This document shows, piece by piece, positions 46,393 to 57,238 of a stretch of 64,000 bases of DNA. A program made the position numbers and the translations under genes. Source of the DNA: Aureibaculum sp. 2308TA14-22 (lineage in GTDB: Bacteria; Bacteroidota; Bacteroidia; Flavobacteriales; Flavobacteriaceae); contig NZ_JBEWXT010000001.1 in NCBI RefSeq assembly GCF_040538665.1, positions 2,940,501 through 3,004,500 on the forward strand, in the 5' to 3' direction. The first letter of the stretch is position 1. Each line of letters starts with the position of its first letter. The notes under the pieces are model-generated. The model saw nothing but the letters and a program-made list of their open reading frames with translations, was not told the DNA's origin and did no database searches.

Positions 46393-46524
46393 TTAATCGA
46401 ATAAACGTGCAACCAAACCATCTGCGTTTAACCATAAAAGAATTACCAAGAGCAACAATATAATCAGAAGCATTGCTCTCTTTTGGTTGGGTTGTTTACG
46501 CGGTCGCATTCTTCTAAACTCCAT
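46393..46524 (-). CDS. Small single-pass membrane protein (43 residues)
   Basis: An ATG frame at 46522-46524 reads MEFRRMRPRKQPNQKR, then a hydrophobic helix (AMLLIILLLLVILLLWL) and NADGLVARLFD, with a stop at 46393-46395. The basic N-terminus predicts a cytoplasmic tail. A TAAATTTG -10-like element lies at 46554-46547, a fitting distance upstream. It ends 4 bp before the epimerase start, so it is probably the first gene of that transcript. It is too short for standard gene finding. I know no function. Confidence 0.65.
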   Translation of the reverse strand: MEFRRMRPRKQPNQKRAMLLIILLLLVILLWLNADGLVARLFD

Positions 46525-46590
46525 AATACAGATATAAAATTGTACTCAAATTTACAATTTTTATAGGAAGATGCATAATTGGCTATTCGT

Positions 46591-46620
46591 TTTGTAGCAA
46601 TATTAAAAACAGTATCTTTG
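46591..46620 (+). promoter_or_regulatory. lepA promoter
   Basis: TTTG (46591-46594), an 18-nt spacer and TATCTTTG (46613-46620), a full match to the Bacteroidota sigma-A consensus 21 nt before the lepA ATG. Confidence 0.75.
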
Positions 46621-46641
46621 TTCACTTATTTTTAGGACTGA

Positions 46642-48438
46642 ATGAAGAACATCCGTAACTTTTGTATTATCGCTCATATTGACCATGGTAAAAGCACCTT
46701 GGCGGATAGATTGTTGGAATTTACTGGCACCATAACCGATCGTGAAAAACAAGATCAGCTGTTAGATAATATGGATTTAGAGCGTGAGCGTGGTATTACT
46801 ATTAAAAGTCACGCCATACAAATGGATTATGTTTACGAAGGCGAAAAATATACCTTAAACTTGATTGACACCCCTGGCCATGTCGATTTTTCTTATGAAG
46901 TGTCACGTTCTATTGCAGCTTGTGAAGGTGCGTTACTCATTGTTGATGCCGCTCAAAGCATCCAGGCTCAGACCATTTCTAATTTGTATTTGGCATTAGA
47001 AAATGATTTAGAGATAATTCCCGTTCTAAATAAAGTCGATTTACCAAGTGCAAATCCTGAAGAAGTTACTGATGATATTGTAGATTTGATTGGTTGCAAC
47101 CCTGAAGATGTAATCCCTGCAAGTGCTAAAACAGGATTAGGTATTGAGGATATTTTGGAAGCTATAATCCATCGTGTCCCCGCTCCAAAAGGCAATCCTG
47201 ACGAATCTTTACAGGCCTTAATTTTTGACTCGGTTTACAATCCATTTCGTGGTGTAGAAACCTATTTCAGAGTGATAAATGGTTCCATTAAAAAAGGGCA
47301 GCACATCAAATTCATTGCAACGGACAAAACCTATTATGCCGATGAAGTAGGCACATTAAAATTAAAACAGGTTATTAAAAATGAAATTAAAGCTGGTGAT
47401 GTTGGTTATTTAATTACGGGTATAAAAGAAGCTAAAGAAGTTAAAGTTGGTGATACCATTACAGATGCTAAAACGCCAACTACCAATGCTATTGAAGGTT
47501 TTGAAGATGTAAAACCTATGGTTTTTGCAGGTATTTACCCTGTGGATACTGAAGATTATGAAGAACTCCGAAACTCCATGGAAAAATTACAATTGAACGA
47601 TGCTTCATTGGTATTTACTCCAGAAAGTTCTGCCGCATTAGGGTTCGGGTTTAGATGTGGGTTTTTAGGAATGTTACACCTGGAAATTATTCAAGAACGT
47701 TTAGAACGTGAGTTTGATATGACGGTAATTACTACCGTACCTAACGTATCGTATCATGCCTATACCAATAAAGAGCCCGATACCATGATTCTGGTTAATA
47801 ACCCTACGGATTTACCAGACCCTTCTAAATTAAATAGAGTTGAAGAACCTTATATTAAGGCCTCAATCATTACAAAATCTGATTTTGTTGGTAATGTAAT
47901 GTCCTTGTGTATAGAAAAAAGAGGTGAAATTACAAACCAGACCTATTTAACTACGGAACGTGTTGAACTCAGTTTTGACATGCCGTTGGCAGAAATTGTA
48001 TTCGATTTTTACGATAGGTTAAAAACCGTTTCCAAGGGATATGCTTCTTTTGATTACCATCCCATTGGTATGCGAGCTTCAAAATTGGTAAAAGTTGATA
48101 TTTTACTCAATGCACAACCTGTTGATGCCCTTTCGGCTTTATTACATTCCGATAATGCGTATGGTATTGGTAAAAAAATGTGTGAAAAGCTACGAAAGTT
48201 AATTCCACGTCAGCAATTTGATATACCCATACAAGCGGCTATTGGTGCAAAAATTATCTCAAGGGAGACCATAAAAGCACTCCGTAAAGATGTTACTGCC
48301 AAATGTTATGGTGGTGATATTTCCCGTAAACGTAAGCTCTTAGAAAAGCAGAAAAAAGGTAAAAAACGTATGCGACAAGTAGGTAATGTTGAAATACCTC
48401 AAGAAGCCTTTATGTCTGTATTAAAGTTGAATGATTAA
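46642..48438 (+). CDS. lepA: Elongation factor 4 (LepA)
   Basis: A 598-residue translational GTPase. The G domain has [33 protein letters not shown] and NKVDLP. The EF4-specific C-terminal domain is complete: [42 protein letters not shown] and [15 protein letters not shown]. It back-translocates stalled ribosomes. Its end overlaps the next gene by 8 bp. Confidence 0.97.
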   Translation: MKNIRNFCIIAHIDHGKSTLADRLLEFTGTITDREKQDQLLDNMDLERERGITIKSHAIQMDYVYEGEKYTLNLIDTPGHVDFSYEVSRSIAACEGALLIVDAAQSIQAQTISNLYLALENDLEIIPVLNKVDLPSANPEEVTDDIVDLIGCNPEDVIPASAKTGLGIEDILEAIIHRVPAPKGNPDESLQALIFDSVYNPFRGVETYFRVINGSIKKGQHIKFIATDKTYYADEVGTLKLKQVIKNEIKAGDVGYLITGIKEAKEVKVGDTITDAKTPTTNAIEGFEDVKPMVFAGIYPVDTEDYEELRNSMEKLQLNDASLVFTPESSAALGFGFRCGFLGMLHLEIIQERLEREFDMTVITTVPNVSYHAYTNKEPDTMILVNNPTDLPDPSKLNRVEEPYIKASIITKSDFVGNVMSLCIEKRGEITNQTYLTTERVELSFDMPLAEIVFDFYDRLKTVSKGYASFDYHPIGMRASKLVKVDILLNAQPVDALSALLHSDNAYGIGKKMCEKLRKLIPRQQFDIPIQAAIGAKIISRETIKALRKDVTAKCYGGDISRKRKLLEKQKKGKKRMRQVGNVEIPQEAFMSVLKLND

Positions 48439-49003
48439 AAACACTATTTTGAAAAAAGTACTAATTCTATTTTTCACACTACTCATACAGCAAAGTTTTT
48501 CTCAAAAAAAGTTTAGTATAGAAGTTTTATCTGGTTTCGGATATAATAAGGAGCTAACACTGGTAAATGAAGAAGTAGATAATGATAATGTAACTACATT
48601 TCAATTAAATGCAAACTATAATTTTAAAGTTTTTAAAAAGGTTTTTGTTGAAACCGGTGTAGGAGCACAATGGTTTTTTAGCTCTGGAGGCGTAAGAGTT
48701 TCCCAGTTTAAGACAACAAGCTTACGCCTAAAAATACCTGTTTTGATTGGGTATAATTTATTTAAAAAGACTAATGTTTATACTGGCGTTGCGTTGTTTA
48801 ATAACAGAGATTTAAACACGTTTGATTCCAAGAAAAATTTTAACTTTAGGACATCCCTTTTAGTAAAGGGTAGTTATTCAATTAAAAACAATTTAGACAT
48901 TATCTTTTTACTTCAGAAAAACCTTTCTAGAATTCCTGATTTATATTTTTTAAATCAACCTTATATTGATATTTCTGCGGGTATTTCTTATAAATTATTT
49001 TAA
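48431..49003 (+). CDS. Small outer-membrane beta-barrel protein
   Basis: A 190-residue protein with signal peptide ([20 protein letters not shown]) followed by about eight amphipathic strands. It ends in [10 protein letters not shown], with a terminal aromatic residue as in OmpA/OmpX-type barrels. It overlaps lepA by 8 bp and precedes the CotH-like gene by 1 bp, so all three are coupled. The pairing with CotH suggests a joint envelope function, not a link to translation. Confidence 0.75.
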   Translation: MIKNTILKKVLILFFTLLIQQSFSQKKFSIEVLSGFGYNKELTLVNEEVDNDNVTTFQLNANYNFKVFKKVFVETGVGAQWFFSSGGVRVSQFKTTSLRLKIPVLIGYNLFKKTNVYTGVALFNNRDLNTFDSKKNFNFRTSLLVKGSYSIKNNLDIIFLLQKNLSRIPDLYFLNQPYIDISAGISYKLF

Positions 49004-49004
49004 T

Positions 49005-50243
49005 ATGCGAGTAAAACTTATATTTTTAACCATTTTTATAATAACTGGTTGTACAAAATTTACCGAAAACTTAAATGGTGATTTTATAGATTATAAAGAG
49101 GCTAAAGTTTCTGATTTTAATACAGAATTTCCCGTAATTAATATAGAGGTAAATCAAGATGAATTTGATAAAATGTATACAAATTTTAATGAGGATATTG
49201 AAATTGAAGGCAATTTAAATGTTTACAGAAAAAATGAACAGATAATTTTTAATGAACTAGTAGAAATTGAAATTAAAGGGAGTTTCTCTGCTAGCCTTGA
49301 TCTAAAATCGTTAGGTATAAAATTTGATAAAACATTTAAAGAAGAGGGGGTATTATTAAATCCTGAAAAAGTATTACCAAATCATTCTTTAAAAGAAATT
49401 AAAGCTTTTAGATTGCGAAACTCAGGAAACGATTTTACTAAAACATTACTTAAAGATATTTCTTACACGCAATTAGCCATAAATGCTGGGCTAAACCTAG
49501 ATTTAACATATTTTGAACCTTCCATTGTGTTTGTAAACAGCAAATTTTTAGGAATCATGAATCTGCGTTCCGAAGCAAATACAAACGGAATCTCTAGACT
49601 AAGAGATGCAAAAAAGAAAGACATTACGTTAGCAAAAATTAATAATCCTGCAGAGTTAGAAAAAAAAGATGGCGATTTTGATAGAATTGATGCCTTTATA
49701 GTGGCAATTGAAGAACAGAATTTAGAGTATTTAAAAGCTGAAATAGATATAGACAATTTTATTGATTATATTATTTTTCAATCATATATTGCCAATGTAG
49801 ATTGGCCGTACAATAATGTTCGTTTTTATGCTGTTAAAGATGGTCCTTTTAGGTTTGTTGTCTATGATTTAGATTGGGTAAATTTAAGAGAAACTGACCA
49901 TCATCCTTTAGAGTTCATTAGAAAACCTACAAGGCTTTCGTCTAATAAAGTAATAAAAAATCCTATCACAGACTTGTTTAATGTGTTGTATTCTGATGAA
50001 AATTTTAAGACCAAATTTAACCAAAGATATTTAGAAATTATTAACACTAAATTACTTTATTTCGAAGAATTTAACCGCATTGTAGATGTTAATTTTAGCA
50101 CTATTGAACAGTATATGCCAACTCACTTACAAAAATATACAGACATTAAAACCATGATAGACTGGTATAGGAATATTGAGTTATTAAAAGCGAATTTTAG
50201 AAAAAGAGAAAAGCATATATTTTCTATGGATAAAAATTTTTGA
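49005..50243 (+). CDS. CotH kinase family lipoprotein
   Basis: The start is MRVKLIFLTIFIITGC at 49005, with a lipobox ending at the Cys. The 412-residue protein fits the CotH family of atypical protein kinases. It has an N-terminal beta domain (INIEVNQDEFDKMY), FRLRNSGNDFTKTLLKDI, VFVNSKFLGIMNLRSE and the metal-binding YDLDWVNL block. In the family, CotH phosphorylates secreted proteins or acts in spore coats and cellulosomes. Here it is a predicted periplasmic or surface lipoprotein. Its partner is probably the adjacent barrel. Confidence 0.83.
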   Translation: MRVKLIFLTIFIITGCTKFTENLNGDFIDYKEAKVSDFNTEFPVINIEVNQDEFDKMYTNFNEDIEIEGNLNVYRKNEQIIFNELVEIEIKGSFSASLDLKSLGIKFDKTFKEEGVLLNPEKVLPNHSLKEIKAFRLRNSGNDFTKTLLKDISYTQLAINAGLNLDLTYFEPSIVFVNSKFLGIMNLRSEANTNGISRLRDAKKKDITLAKINNPAELEKKDGDFDRIDAFIVAIEEQNLEYLKAEIDIDNFIDYIIFQSYIANVDWPYNNVRFYAVKDGPFRFVVYDLDWVNLRETDHHPLEFIRKPTRLSSNKVIKNPITDLFNVLYSDENFKTKFNQRYLEIINTKLLYFEEFNRIVDVNFSTIEQYMPTHLQKYTDIKTMIDWYRNIELLKANFRKREKHIFSMDKNF

Positions 50244-50331
50244 TAAAAAGGAATATGACAAATGCCTTTTCACTAGTCAATGATGGTTAATCAAAACCAT
50301 TTCATTTTAATTCTTTGAACTTCATACTACC

Positions 50332-51081
50332 TCACATCACCACTATACCTCTTTCTTTAAACTGCGTAAATACAGATTGGTCGGTAGCGTCATCTGTAAT
50401 AACAACATCTATATCTTCAACCGGAACTACGGCGTATCGGCGAGATTTCATTATTTTAGTACTTATACACATGGACACAATATAATCAGAGGACTCAATC
50501 ATACTTTTTTTGATATGGGCTACTTCCCAATCAGATTCCGTCATACCTCTTTCTAAATTCAATGCATCTGTACCCATAAAACAAATGTCTGCTCTTAGTT
50601 TGGAAAGTGAATTCATAACATCTATACCAACAGTTACTTGAGCCGATTTATTTAATTTACCTCCAATAAAAATTACTTCAACCTGTGGGTGTTGTGTCAA
50701 TTGCAATGCAATAGGCAAACTATAAGTAAATATGGTAGCACTTATAGAAGAAGGAATTAACTTGGCCAGTTCTAAATTAGTTGAACTTCCGCTCATAATT
50801 ATGACTTGACCCTCATGAATTAAATTTACCGCTTTCAAGGCAATTTCTCTCTTTTTATCTAAGTCAGATCCGCTACGTTCATCATAACTAGGAATTTTAT
50901 TTTCTATAGATAAAGCTCCGCCATGTACCTTATACAACAATTGCTGAGCCTCTAATTCTTTTAAATCTCTCCGTACAGTATCTTCAGATACTTTTAATTC
51001 GTTGCTTAAAATTGCCGATAGTACTTTTCTATTGACTTTAAGTTTATCTAGAATGATTTGATGTCTTTCTTGTTTTAACAT
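50332..51081 (-). CDS. DeoR/GlpR family transcriptional regulator
   Basis: A 249-residue regulator. The N-terminal DeoR helix-turn-helix (LKVNRKVLSAILSNELKVSEDTVRRDLKEL in two helices) precedes KVHGGAL. The C-terminal sugar-phosphate sensor has IIMSGSSTNLELAKLI, VIFIGGKLNKSAQVTVG and ADICFMGTDALNLERGMTE. It usually represses sugar catabolism genes until a phosphosugar binds. It is divergent from the susC gene, whose promoter region contains ACGC repeats that may be its operator. Confidence 0.92.
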   Translation of the reverse strand: MLKQERHQIILDKLKVNRKVLSAILSNELKVSEDTVRRDLKELEAQQLLYKVHGGALSIENKIPSYDERSGSDLDKKREIALKAVNLIHEGQVIIMSGSSTNLELAKLIPSSISATIFTYSLPIALQLTQHPQVEVIFIGGKLNKSAQVTVGIDVMNSLSKLRADICFMGTDALNLERGMTESDWEVAHIKKSMIESSDYIVSMCISTKIMKSRRYAVVPVEDIDVVITDDATDQSVFTQFKERGIVVM

Positions 51082-51166
51082 GTTACAATAATAAATAATA
51101 TTTTTTATTTGACGTAAGGATACAAACTTCCTTAAATATTTTGTTAAAAAATGTTAAAGTCCGAAC

Positions 51167-51211
51167 AAAAACGCAAAAACGCAAGTAAAAACGCAAAAAG
51201 ATGCGTTTTTT
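51167..51211 (+). promoter_or_regulatory. Operator-like AAAAACGCAA repeats between DeoR and susC
   Basis: AAAAACGCAA occurs at 51167-51176, 51175-51184 and 51187-51196, and in inverted form as ATGCGTTTTT at 51201-51210. The last direct copy and the inverted one also form a 9-bp hairpin followed by T. A TAGCTTTA -10-like site follows at 51215-51222, so the array covers the -33 region of the susC promoter. Confidence 0.62.
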
Positions 51212-51251
51212 TTTATAGCTTTACCTTATATCTAACACAAATTATTTACTT

Positions 51252-54200
51252 ATGAGAAAAAAAATTACATTTTCTTTTCTTGTTTTCTTTACAGCTACAT
51301 GCTCATTATTATTTGCACAGAACATTACCGTAAGCGGTACCGTAACTGATGCAAGCGGAATAGCATTACCTGGTGTAAACATTCAAGTAAAAGGCACAAA
51401 CACAGGAACTTCAACTGATTTTGATGGTAACTATCAATTATCAGCTTCTGAAGGAGATGTATTGGTATTTTCCTTTCTAGGTTTTAAAACCAAAGAAATT
51501 CCAATTACAGGATCAACACTAAACGTTAGTCTAGAAGAAGACGCTGCTACTTTAGATGAGGTAGTAGTAACGGCTTTCGGTGTAGAAAAGAAACAGAAAT
51601 CTTTAGGATATTCTGTAACACAAGTTAAAGCCGAAGATTTAAATTTGGCAGGGCAAGCCAATGCGTAGAAGCACTTCAAGGTAGGGTTGCTGGTCTACAA
51701 ATCAACAGAACATCGGGTTCTTCAGGTGGTGGAGTTGATATCTTAATTAGAGGTATTACCTCTGTTAACCCTGACAGAAACAACCAACCATTAATTATTG
51801 TTGATGGTATTGCACTTAACAATGACACCTTTTCGGGTAATGTTGGGCCTAGTGCGGGTTCTAACTCACCTAGCAGTGCAGAACAATTTGGATTTTCTAA
51901 CAGAATGGGTGATATAAACCCTGAAGATATTGAAAGTTTTAACGTATTAAAAGGTGCTGCTGCAACTGCTCTTTACGGAGTAAGAGCTTCTAATGGTGCA
52001 ATTGTTATTACTACTAAAAAAGGTAAAATTGGTAAAGCAAAAATTACGTTAACCGCTTCAACTTCTTTTAGGAATCTTAAAACGGTACCTGAACTTCAAG
52101 AAACGTATCGTGAAGGTTGGAGAGGTGAACCAAGAACATTATATAAGCCAGATTCTGATACTGGTTTTATTAGAATTCCGCCTACCAGAACTTCTTTTTA
52201 TTCATGGGGTCCAAAATATTCTGACGACACATGGGTAGATCCTGATGACCCTACCAATACAGTAGATATATCAGATGACCAATTTTATAGTCCTTACAAC
52301 TTATTTAAAACAGGAATTAATACACAAGTAAACTTAAGTGTAAGCGGAGCAAGTGAAAAATTAGATTATTACTTCTCTATGGGTAACAACCAAGATGAAG
52401 GTATATTGCCTAATACGAAATACGATAAAACCAATTTTAGGTTAAAAGGAGGTTATAAAGTAAGTGATAAGTTTACCATAAACTCCTCTGTTACTTTTGC
52501 AAAATCTGGAGGAGTAAGAGCAAATTCAGGTGATAAATCGGTAATGAGTTCTTTAAGTTACTATTCAGGTACTTTTGATATTAACGACTATCAAAATCCA
52601 GACGGTACACAAAGAAATTTTTCTTTTGGAATTATTGATAATCCTAGATACTTTATGGAAAAAAGTAGTTTAACCGACAATGTAAACAGATGGGTTGGAA
52701 ATGCTACTTTTATTTATAACCCAGTTGATTGGTTGAATATTACGTATTCAGCACAAATTGACAACTATTCAGATCAACGTAACAGATTTGTACCACCAGA
52801 TTTAGATGTAGGTACTCAAGTTGGTGGATTTATCGTAAAACAAAATATCAACTTTACAGGATTAGAATCTAATTTCTTAGTGTCAATGAACAAAGATTGG
52901 TCTGATGATTTTAACACCTCACTTACTTTAGGACATCAAGTTTCAGATACCAAAAGAAATTATGACGAAATTAGAGGAGAAACATTAAATGTTCCTGGTA
53001 TTAACGAATTAGGTAATACCATAAATACGTTCGCCGATAATAGTATAGTTCAATTAAGAAATGTAGGTGTATTCGGAGAATTAAAATTAGAATACAAGGA
53101 TCAACTTTTCTTAACCTTTACAGGTAGAAATGACTGGATATCTACTTTACCTAAAGAAAATAGATCTTTTTTCTATCCTTCTGTAAGTTTAGCTTATGAT
53201 ATTTCAAAGTGGTTTGAAGGCAGCGATATATTCAGCTTTGGTAAACTAAGAGCATCTTGGGCAGAAGTTGGAAAAGGACCTTTATTTGGAAGAATTGGTC
53301 ATAACTTTGTTGTTGATGGAGATTTTCCTTTCGGAGGTGCAGGCGGATATCGCTCAAGTACTCGTTTAGGAGATTTAAATATTACTCCTGAAAAAAATCA
53401 ATCTACTGAGATAGGACTAGATTTTAGATTCCTTAAAAACAGATTAAGATTTGACTATTCATATTATACAACAAGAGTTAAAGATCAAATTTTTAGTGTA
53501 GGTACGGCTTATTCTTCAGGTATTGCAAGCATTGTTAGAAATGCTGGTGATTTTGAAGTTTCAGGTCATGAATTCTTAATTTCTGCTGATATTGTAAAAT
53601 CAGAAGATTTAACTTGGGAAGTCTTTGTAAATTACTCTACTAATGAAGGTAAAGTATTAGATTTACCTGAGGATATAGAAGCAGTAATTTTTGCAAATGC
53701 AGGTTTTCCAGGTGTAACATCTGAAGTTAGAGAAGGTGATAAAATGGGGACTTTATATGGATGGAAATGGAGATATGAAAATGGCGAAAGATATATTGGT
53801 AGTGACGGAAAGCCTAGAGTTGATTTTGACGCCAGACAAAAAGTAGGTAATGCTTTTCCTGACTTTGTATCATCTATAGGCAATAGTTTAAAATGGAAAG
53901 GTTTAGGCTTCAACTTTTTGTTAGAATACAAAAAAGGTGGAGATGTTTATGATGCTGGTAGAAGAAATTCTATTAGAAACGGTATTCTTAAACTGACTGA
54001 ATTTAGAGATGTTACTACGGTTTTAGATGGTGTTATGGATGATGGTAGTGGTGGTTTTGTACCTAACACACAAGAGGTAGTAATAGATCAAGACTATTAT
54101 AGAAGTTCAACGAGATACAACAGAGCCTCTGAAATTTTAATACAAGACGCATCTTGGGTTAAATTAAGAAACATAGGCTTATCTTATGATATTAATGCAG

Positions 54201-54394
54201 GTTTTATGGAAAAACTTAATATTGACAGATTGTCTCTATCTGCAAGTGCAAATAATATACTGATTTGGACACCTTACGAAGGTTACGACCCTGAAGGAAA
54301 TCAGTATAGTGCAGGTAGTAATGTTTACGGTTTTACTGGATTAAACATTCCGCTATCGGAAAGTTATACTTTTGGAATAAATGTCGGATTTTAA
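51252..54394 (+). pseudogene. SusC/RagA TonB-linked outer membrane receptor, interrupted by a one-base frameshift
   Basis: This is one gene in two frames. The first part (51252-51668) has a signal peptide, the carboxypeptidase-like domain (VSGTVTDASGIALPGVNIQVKG in two blocks), the TonB box and the plug start (LDEVVVTAFGVEKKQKSLGY). It ends prematurely after AGQANA. The second frame resumes at 51665 as VEALQGRVAGLQINRTSG, continues through the plug (DIESFNVLKGAAATALYG) and runs to the barrel end ESYTFGINVGF at 54394. One base is missing in gcg-(g)ta-gaa. The rest is fully intact, so the lesion is recent or a sequencing error. It imports oligomers with SusD. Confidence 0.85.
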
Positions 54395-54403
54395 AAAATA
54401 AAA

Positions 54404-55885
54404 ATGATGAAAAAATATTTTAATAAAATAATAATATTAGTACTATTTGCACTGGTTTCAGTAGGCTGTAGCGATGAGTATTTTGACGTTAATACGCCCT
54501 CAAATACTGCAACCATTGACCAACTACGAATGGGAGATTTATTAGCTCCTGTTATTCATAGTACTATGGAAGGACAACGATCTGCCGAACTGGCATTTGG
54601 TAACTACGTGCAGTATTTCGTTTCTCAAGGTGGAGGTGCTTTAGGGCAAACTGAAGCCAGTGGTCTTTGGTCGCAAGTTTATCTTTATGTTTTGCCAAAT
54701 ACAAAAGCGTTAAGAGAGAAAGCCACCGAATTAAATGCTACACATTATAAAGCCGTTGCAGATATATTAGACGCAATTAACTTGGGTATAGCAACTGATA
54801 CTTGGGATAATATTCCCTACTCAGATGCTACACAGTCACCAGCAAATAATTTCCCTACTTTTGATACGCAAGAGCAAATTTACAGTACTATTTTTGCCTT
54901 GTTAGACGGTGCTATTTCAGCATTATCTGCTGAAGACAATTCAGGTTTTACTCTTGGTAGAGATGATTTAATTTATGGAGGTGATATGGAAAAATGGCTC
55001 AGAGCTGCCTATACCATTAAAGCCCGTTATCAATTGCATTTGGTTAATAAAGGTACGGTTTCTCCTAATGAGGTTTTAACTACTATTGCTAACGGATTTG
55101 AATCTAATGCTGATAATTTCTTAATGTTCTATGATGATAAAAATATCAATCCTTGGTATTCAGGTGAAATTTTAGCAAGAAATACTGGAAATTTCCATCG
55201 CGATATTGCCAGTCAATTGGTAAGCTCTATGAATGGAGATTATTTTCCGTTCCAAAGTGGATTAGAAGTTGACCCAAGATTACCTCGTTTTGCTGAAAAA
55301 CCTGACGGAGAAGATTGGAAAGGGTTTGTTAGTGGTGCTGCTGGATTGGCACCAGATGGTTCTGATGCAAACACTGGATTTGCTGTTGATGGCTATTATA
55401 CTAGTATAGATTCCCCATTAATGTTAATCAGTTATGCAGAAGCTATGTTTATCAAAGCAGAAGCTGCTTTTTGGGCAAATGGTGGAAATACAACAAGTAT
55501 TGGTAGTAACGCCGATACTTACATGGCATATATGGCAGGTGTTCAAGCCAGTATGGATATGTATGGTGTAGACGGATCAGCTTATACCGCTGACGGTGCT
55601 ATTGATGTTGGTGAAGCCAATTTAATGCTTCAGCATATTATGAAAGAAAAGTATATTCATAACTTCTTAAATCCTGAAACTTTTGTTGACCAAAGAAGGT
55701 ACGATTTTTCTGATGACGTGTTTAAGGGACTAACTATTAGAGAGGAAGAAGAAGCAGATGATAATGAGTTCTTTGGGCAATGGTTCAGAAGAGCTATATA
55801 CCCGTCATCTGAATTAAATAGGAACGAAGCCAATGTTCTTGCAAACCAACAAACTCCTGTAACCCCAGTTTGGTGGGACCAATAA
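54404..55885 (+). CDS. SusD/RagB-like nutrient-binding lipoprotein
   Basis: A 493-residue lipoprotein with signal and lipobox (ALVSVGC) and the SusD-type start SDEYFDVNTPSNTA. The helical scaffold contains ADILDAINLGIATDTWDNIPYSDA in two blocks, LISYAEAMFIKAEAAF and the C-terminal FRRAIYPSSELNRNEANV. It forms the lid over the SusC barrel. It lies 9 bp after susC. Its integrity contrasts with the frameshift in its partner. Confidence 0.93.
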   Translation: MMKKYFNKIIILVLFALVSVGCSDEYFDVNTPSNTATIDQLRMGDLLAPVIHSTMEGQRSAELAFGNYVQYFVSQGGGALGQTEASGLWSQVYLYVLPNTKALREKATELNATHYKAVADILDAINLGIATDTWDNIPYSDATQSPANNFPTFDTQEQIYSTIFALLDGAISALSAEDNSGFTLGRDDLIYGGDMEKWLRAAYTIKARYQLHLVNKGTVSPNEVLTTIANGFESNADNFLMFYDDKNINPWYSGEILARNTGNFHRDIASQLVSSMNGDYFPFQSGLEVDPRLPRFAEKPDGEDWKGFVSGAAGLAPDGSDANTGFAVDGYYTSIDSPLMLISYAEAMFIKAEAAFWANGGNTTSIGSNADTYMAYMAGVQASMDMYGVDGSAYTADGAIDVGEANLMLQHIMKEKYIHNFLNPETFVDQRRYDFSDDVFKGLTIREEEEADDNEFFGQWFRRAIYPSSELNRNEANVLANQQTPVTPVWWDQ

Positions 55886-55921
55886 AATATATATTTATTT
55901 GAATTAATTATATATTAAACC

Positions 55922-55952
55922 AAAATCCTCGGCAAATGCCGAGGATTTTTTA
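55922..55952. terminator. Bidirectional terminator
   Basis: AAAATCCTCGGC (55922-55933), loop AAAT, GCCGAGGATTTT (55938-55949), followed by TTATTTT. It separates susD from the convergent NamZ-like gene and works on both strands. Confidence 0.9.
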
Positions 55953-55984
55953 TTTTAAAAGTTTATTTGATATCTCCTATCTAT

Positions 55985-57220
55985 TTAAGGGTATAACAAA
56001 TATTTTTTTCGCATTTTTTTATAATTAGTTAATCCTGGTTCCCAGCTAGCTCGTATTTCAGCTTCCGGTACACCATCAATAATTTGTTGTCTAAACAAAC
56101 CAGAGCCAATTTGAATTTCAATATTGTTCATTTGATTGCTCAAACTACCATCAAAGAACTTTTCCTTTTCTGGACTGCTTTTATACAATTCCATAATCCA
56201 TTCTAGGTTAATTTGTTTGCTTTCTCGTAATAAATCAGTATCGTAATTTCGCAAATCAATACCATAACAAACTTCATCCATAAATATAGGGGTCATTGCC
56301 ATACCTTTTATGCTTTTAGGTGTAAAAGAAAAGTCATAAATACCCTTATAAGCAGGACTACCAAACACCGTAAAAGGGAAATAAGTACCTCGCCCATGAT
56401 TAATATATGTACCTTCAAACATACACGTTGATGGGTATAAAAGTACAGATAGTTCCGTATTTAAATTGGGCGAAGGTGACACTGGCAACGTATAAGGCAT
56501 ATCGTGGTTGTAATTAGCAACAGGAATAATCTTCAGCTTACATTGTACGGCTTTTCCGTCAGATTTAATCCACCCTTCTCCATTTGCCATTTGAGCAAAT
56601 TCGCCAACCGTTAGTCCGTGTGACATCGGTAATGGAAACATCCCAATGCCTGATTTGTATTTCATGTCCAATACAGGACCATCAATCAAATAACCATTGG
56701 GATTTGGACGATCTAAGATTAACATCTCCTTATCATTATCATAACAAACTTCCATCAAACGTGCCAATGCGTTTATATTGGTGTAAAATCGGACACCTAC
56801 ATCTTGCAAATCATAAATGAGTACATCCACGTTTTCCATATCCTTGGCTGAAGGCTTTCGTTTAGCCCCATATAAAGAAACAATTGGGATACCGGTTTTT
56901 TCGTCTATTTCATCTTTTACATGAACACCAGCCCCAACATTACCACGAAAACCATGTTCAGGGCCAAATACTTTTACGATATTAATCCCCAAACGTTGAA
57001 GGCTATCTACCAAATGCCTATCACCAATGATGCTGGTAGGGTTGGCCATTATAGCCACTCGTTTTCCTTTTAAGTAGGGTACATATTTTTCTGTTTGTTC
57101 AGCCCCCGTAACAATTTTTTCATTTTTTAGTGCATTATTGCTTTGTGATGTTGATGATTTGCACGATACCAAAAACAGCGTAAAACAAAATAATAGTGGA
57201 TTTTTAAATAGGCGTTTCAT
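55985..57220 (-). CDS. DUF1343/GH171 NamZ-like exo-N-acetylmuramidase lipoprotein
   Basis: A 411-residue lipoprotein (lipobox LVSC). DUF1343 blocks are present: GKRVAIMANPTSIIG, KVFGPEHGFRGNVGAG, IPIVSLYGAKRKPSAKDM, LIYDLQDVGVRFYTNINAL, LDRPNPNG, SHGLTVGEFAQMANGE and GRGTYFPFTVFGSPAY. Members studied in Bacillus (NamZ/YbbC) and Tannerella release MurNAc from peptidoglycan ends. By homology it would act in the periplasm on cell-wall fragments. It is followed on the same strand-cluster by OsmC, an AONS-like enzyme and an Ala-Glu epimerase. Confidence 0.87.
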   Translation of the reverse strand: MKRLFKNPLLFCFTLFLVSCKSSTSQSNNALKNEKIVTGAEQTEKYVPYLKGKRVAIMANPTSIIGDRHLVDSLQRLGINIVKVFGPEHGFRGNVGAGVHVKDEIDEKTGIPIVSLYGAKRKPSAKDMENVDVLIYDLQDVGVRFYTNINALARLMEVCYDNDKEMLILDRPNPNGYLIDGPVLDMKYKSGIGMFPLPMSHGLTVGEFAQMANGEGWIKSDGKAVQCKLKIIPVANYNHDMPYTLPVSPSPNLNTELSVLLYPSTCMFEGTYINHGRGTYFPFTVFGSPAYKGIYDFSFTPKSIKGMAMTPIFMDEVCYGIDLRNYDTDLLRESKQINLEWIMELYKSSPEKEKFFDGSLSNQMNNIEIQIGSGLFRQQIIDGVPEAEIRASWEPGLTNYKKMRKKYLLYP

Positions 57221-57238
57221 AAAAAAAATTTAAGTAAA

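Noticed and set aside
51167-51211. Short repeat array as a possible CRISPR remnant
   Set aside because: The units are 10 bp with overlapping or 2-bp gaps, no spacers and no cas genes. They lie in a promoter beside a DeoR gene, which suits an operator.
51905-54394. Second half of susC as an independent gene starting at MGDINPED
   Set aside because: The preceding sequence in the same frame from 51665 encodes conserved plug residues (VEALQGRVAGLQINR), so this is the continuation of the frameshifted receptor.
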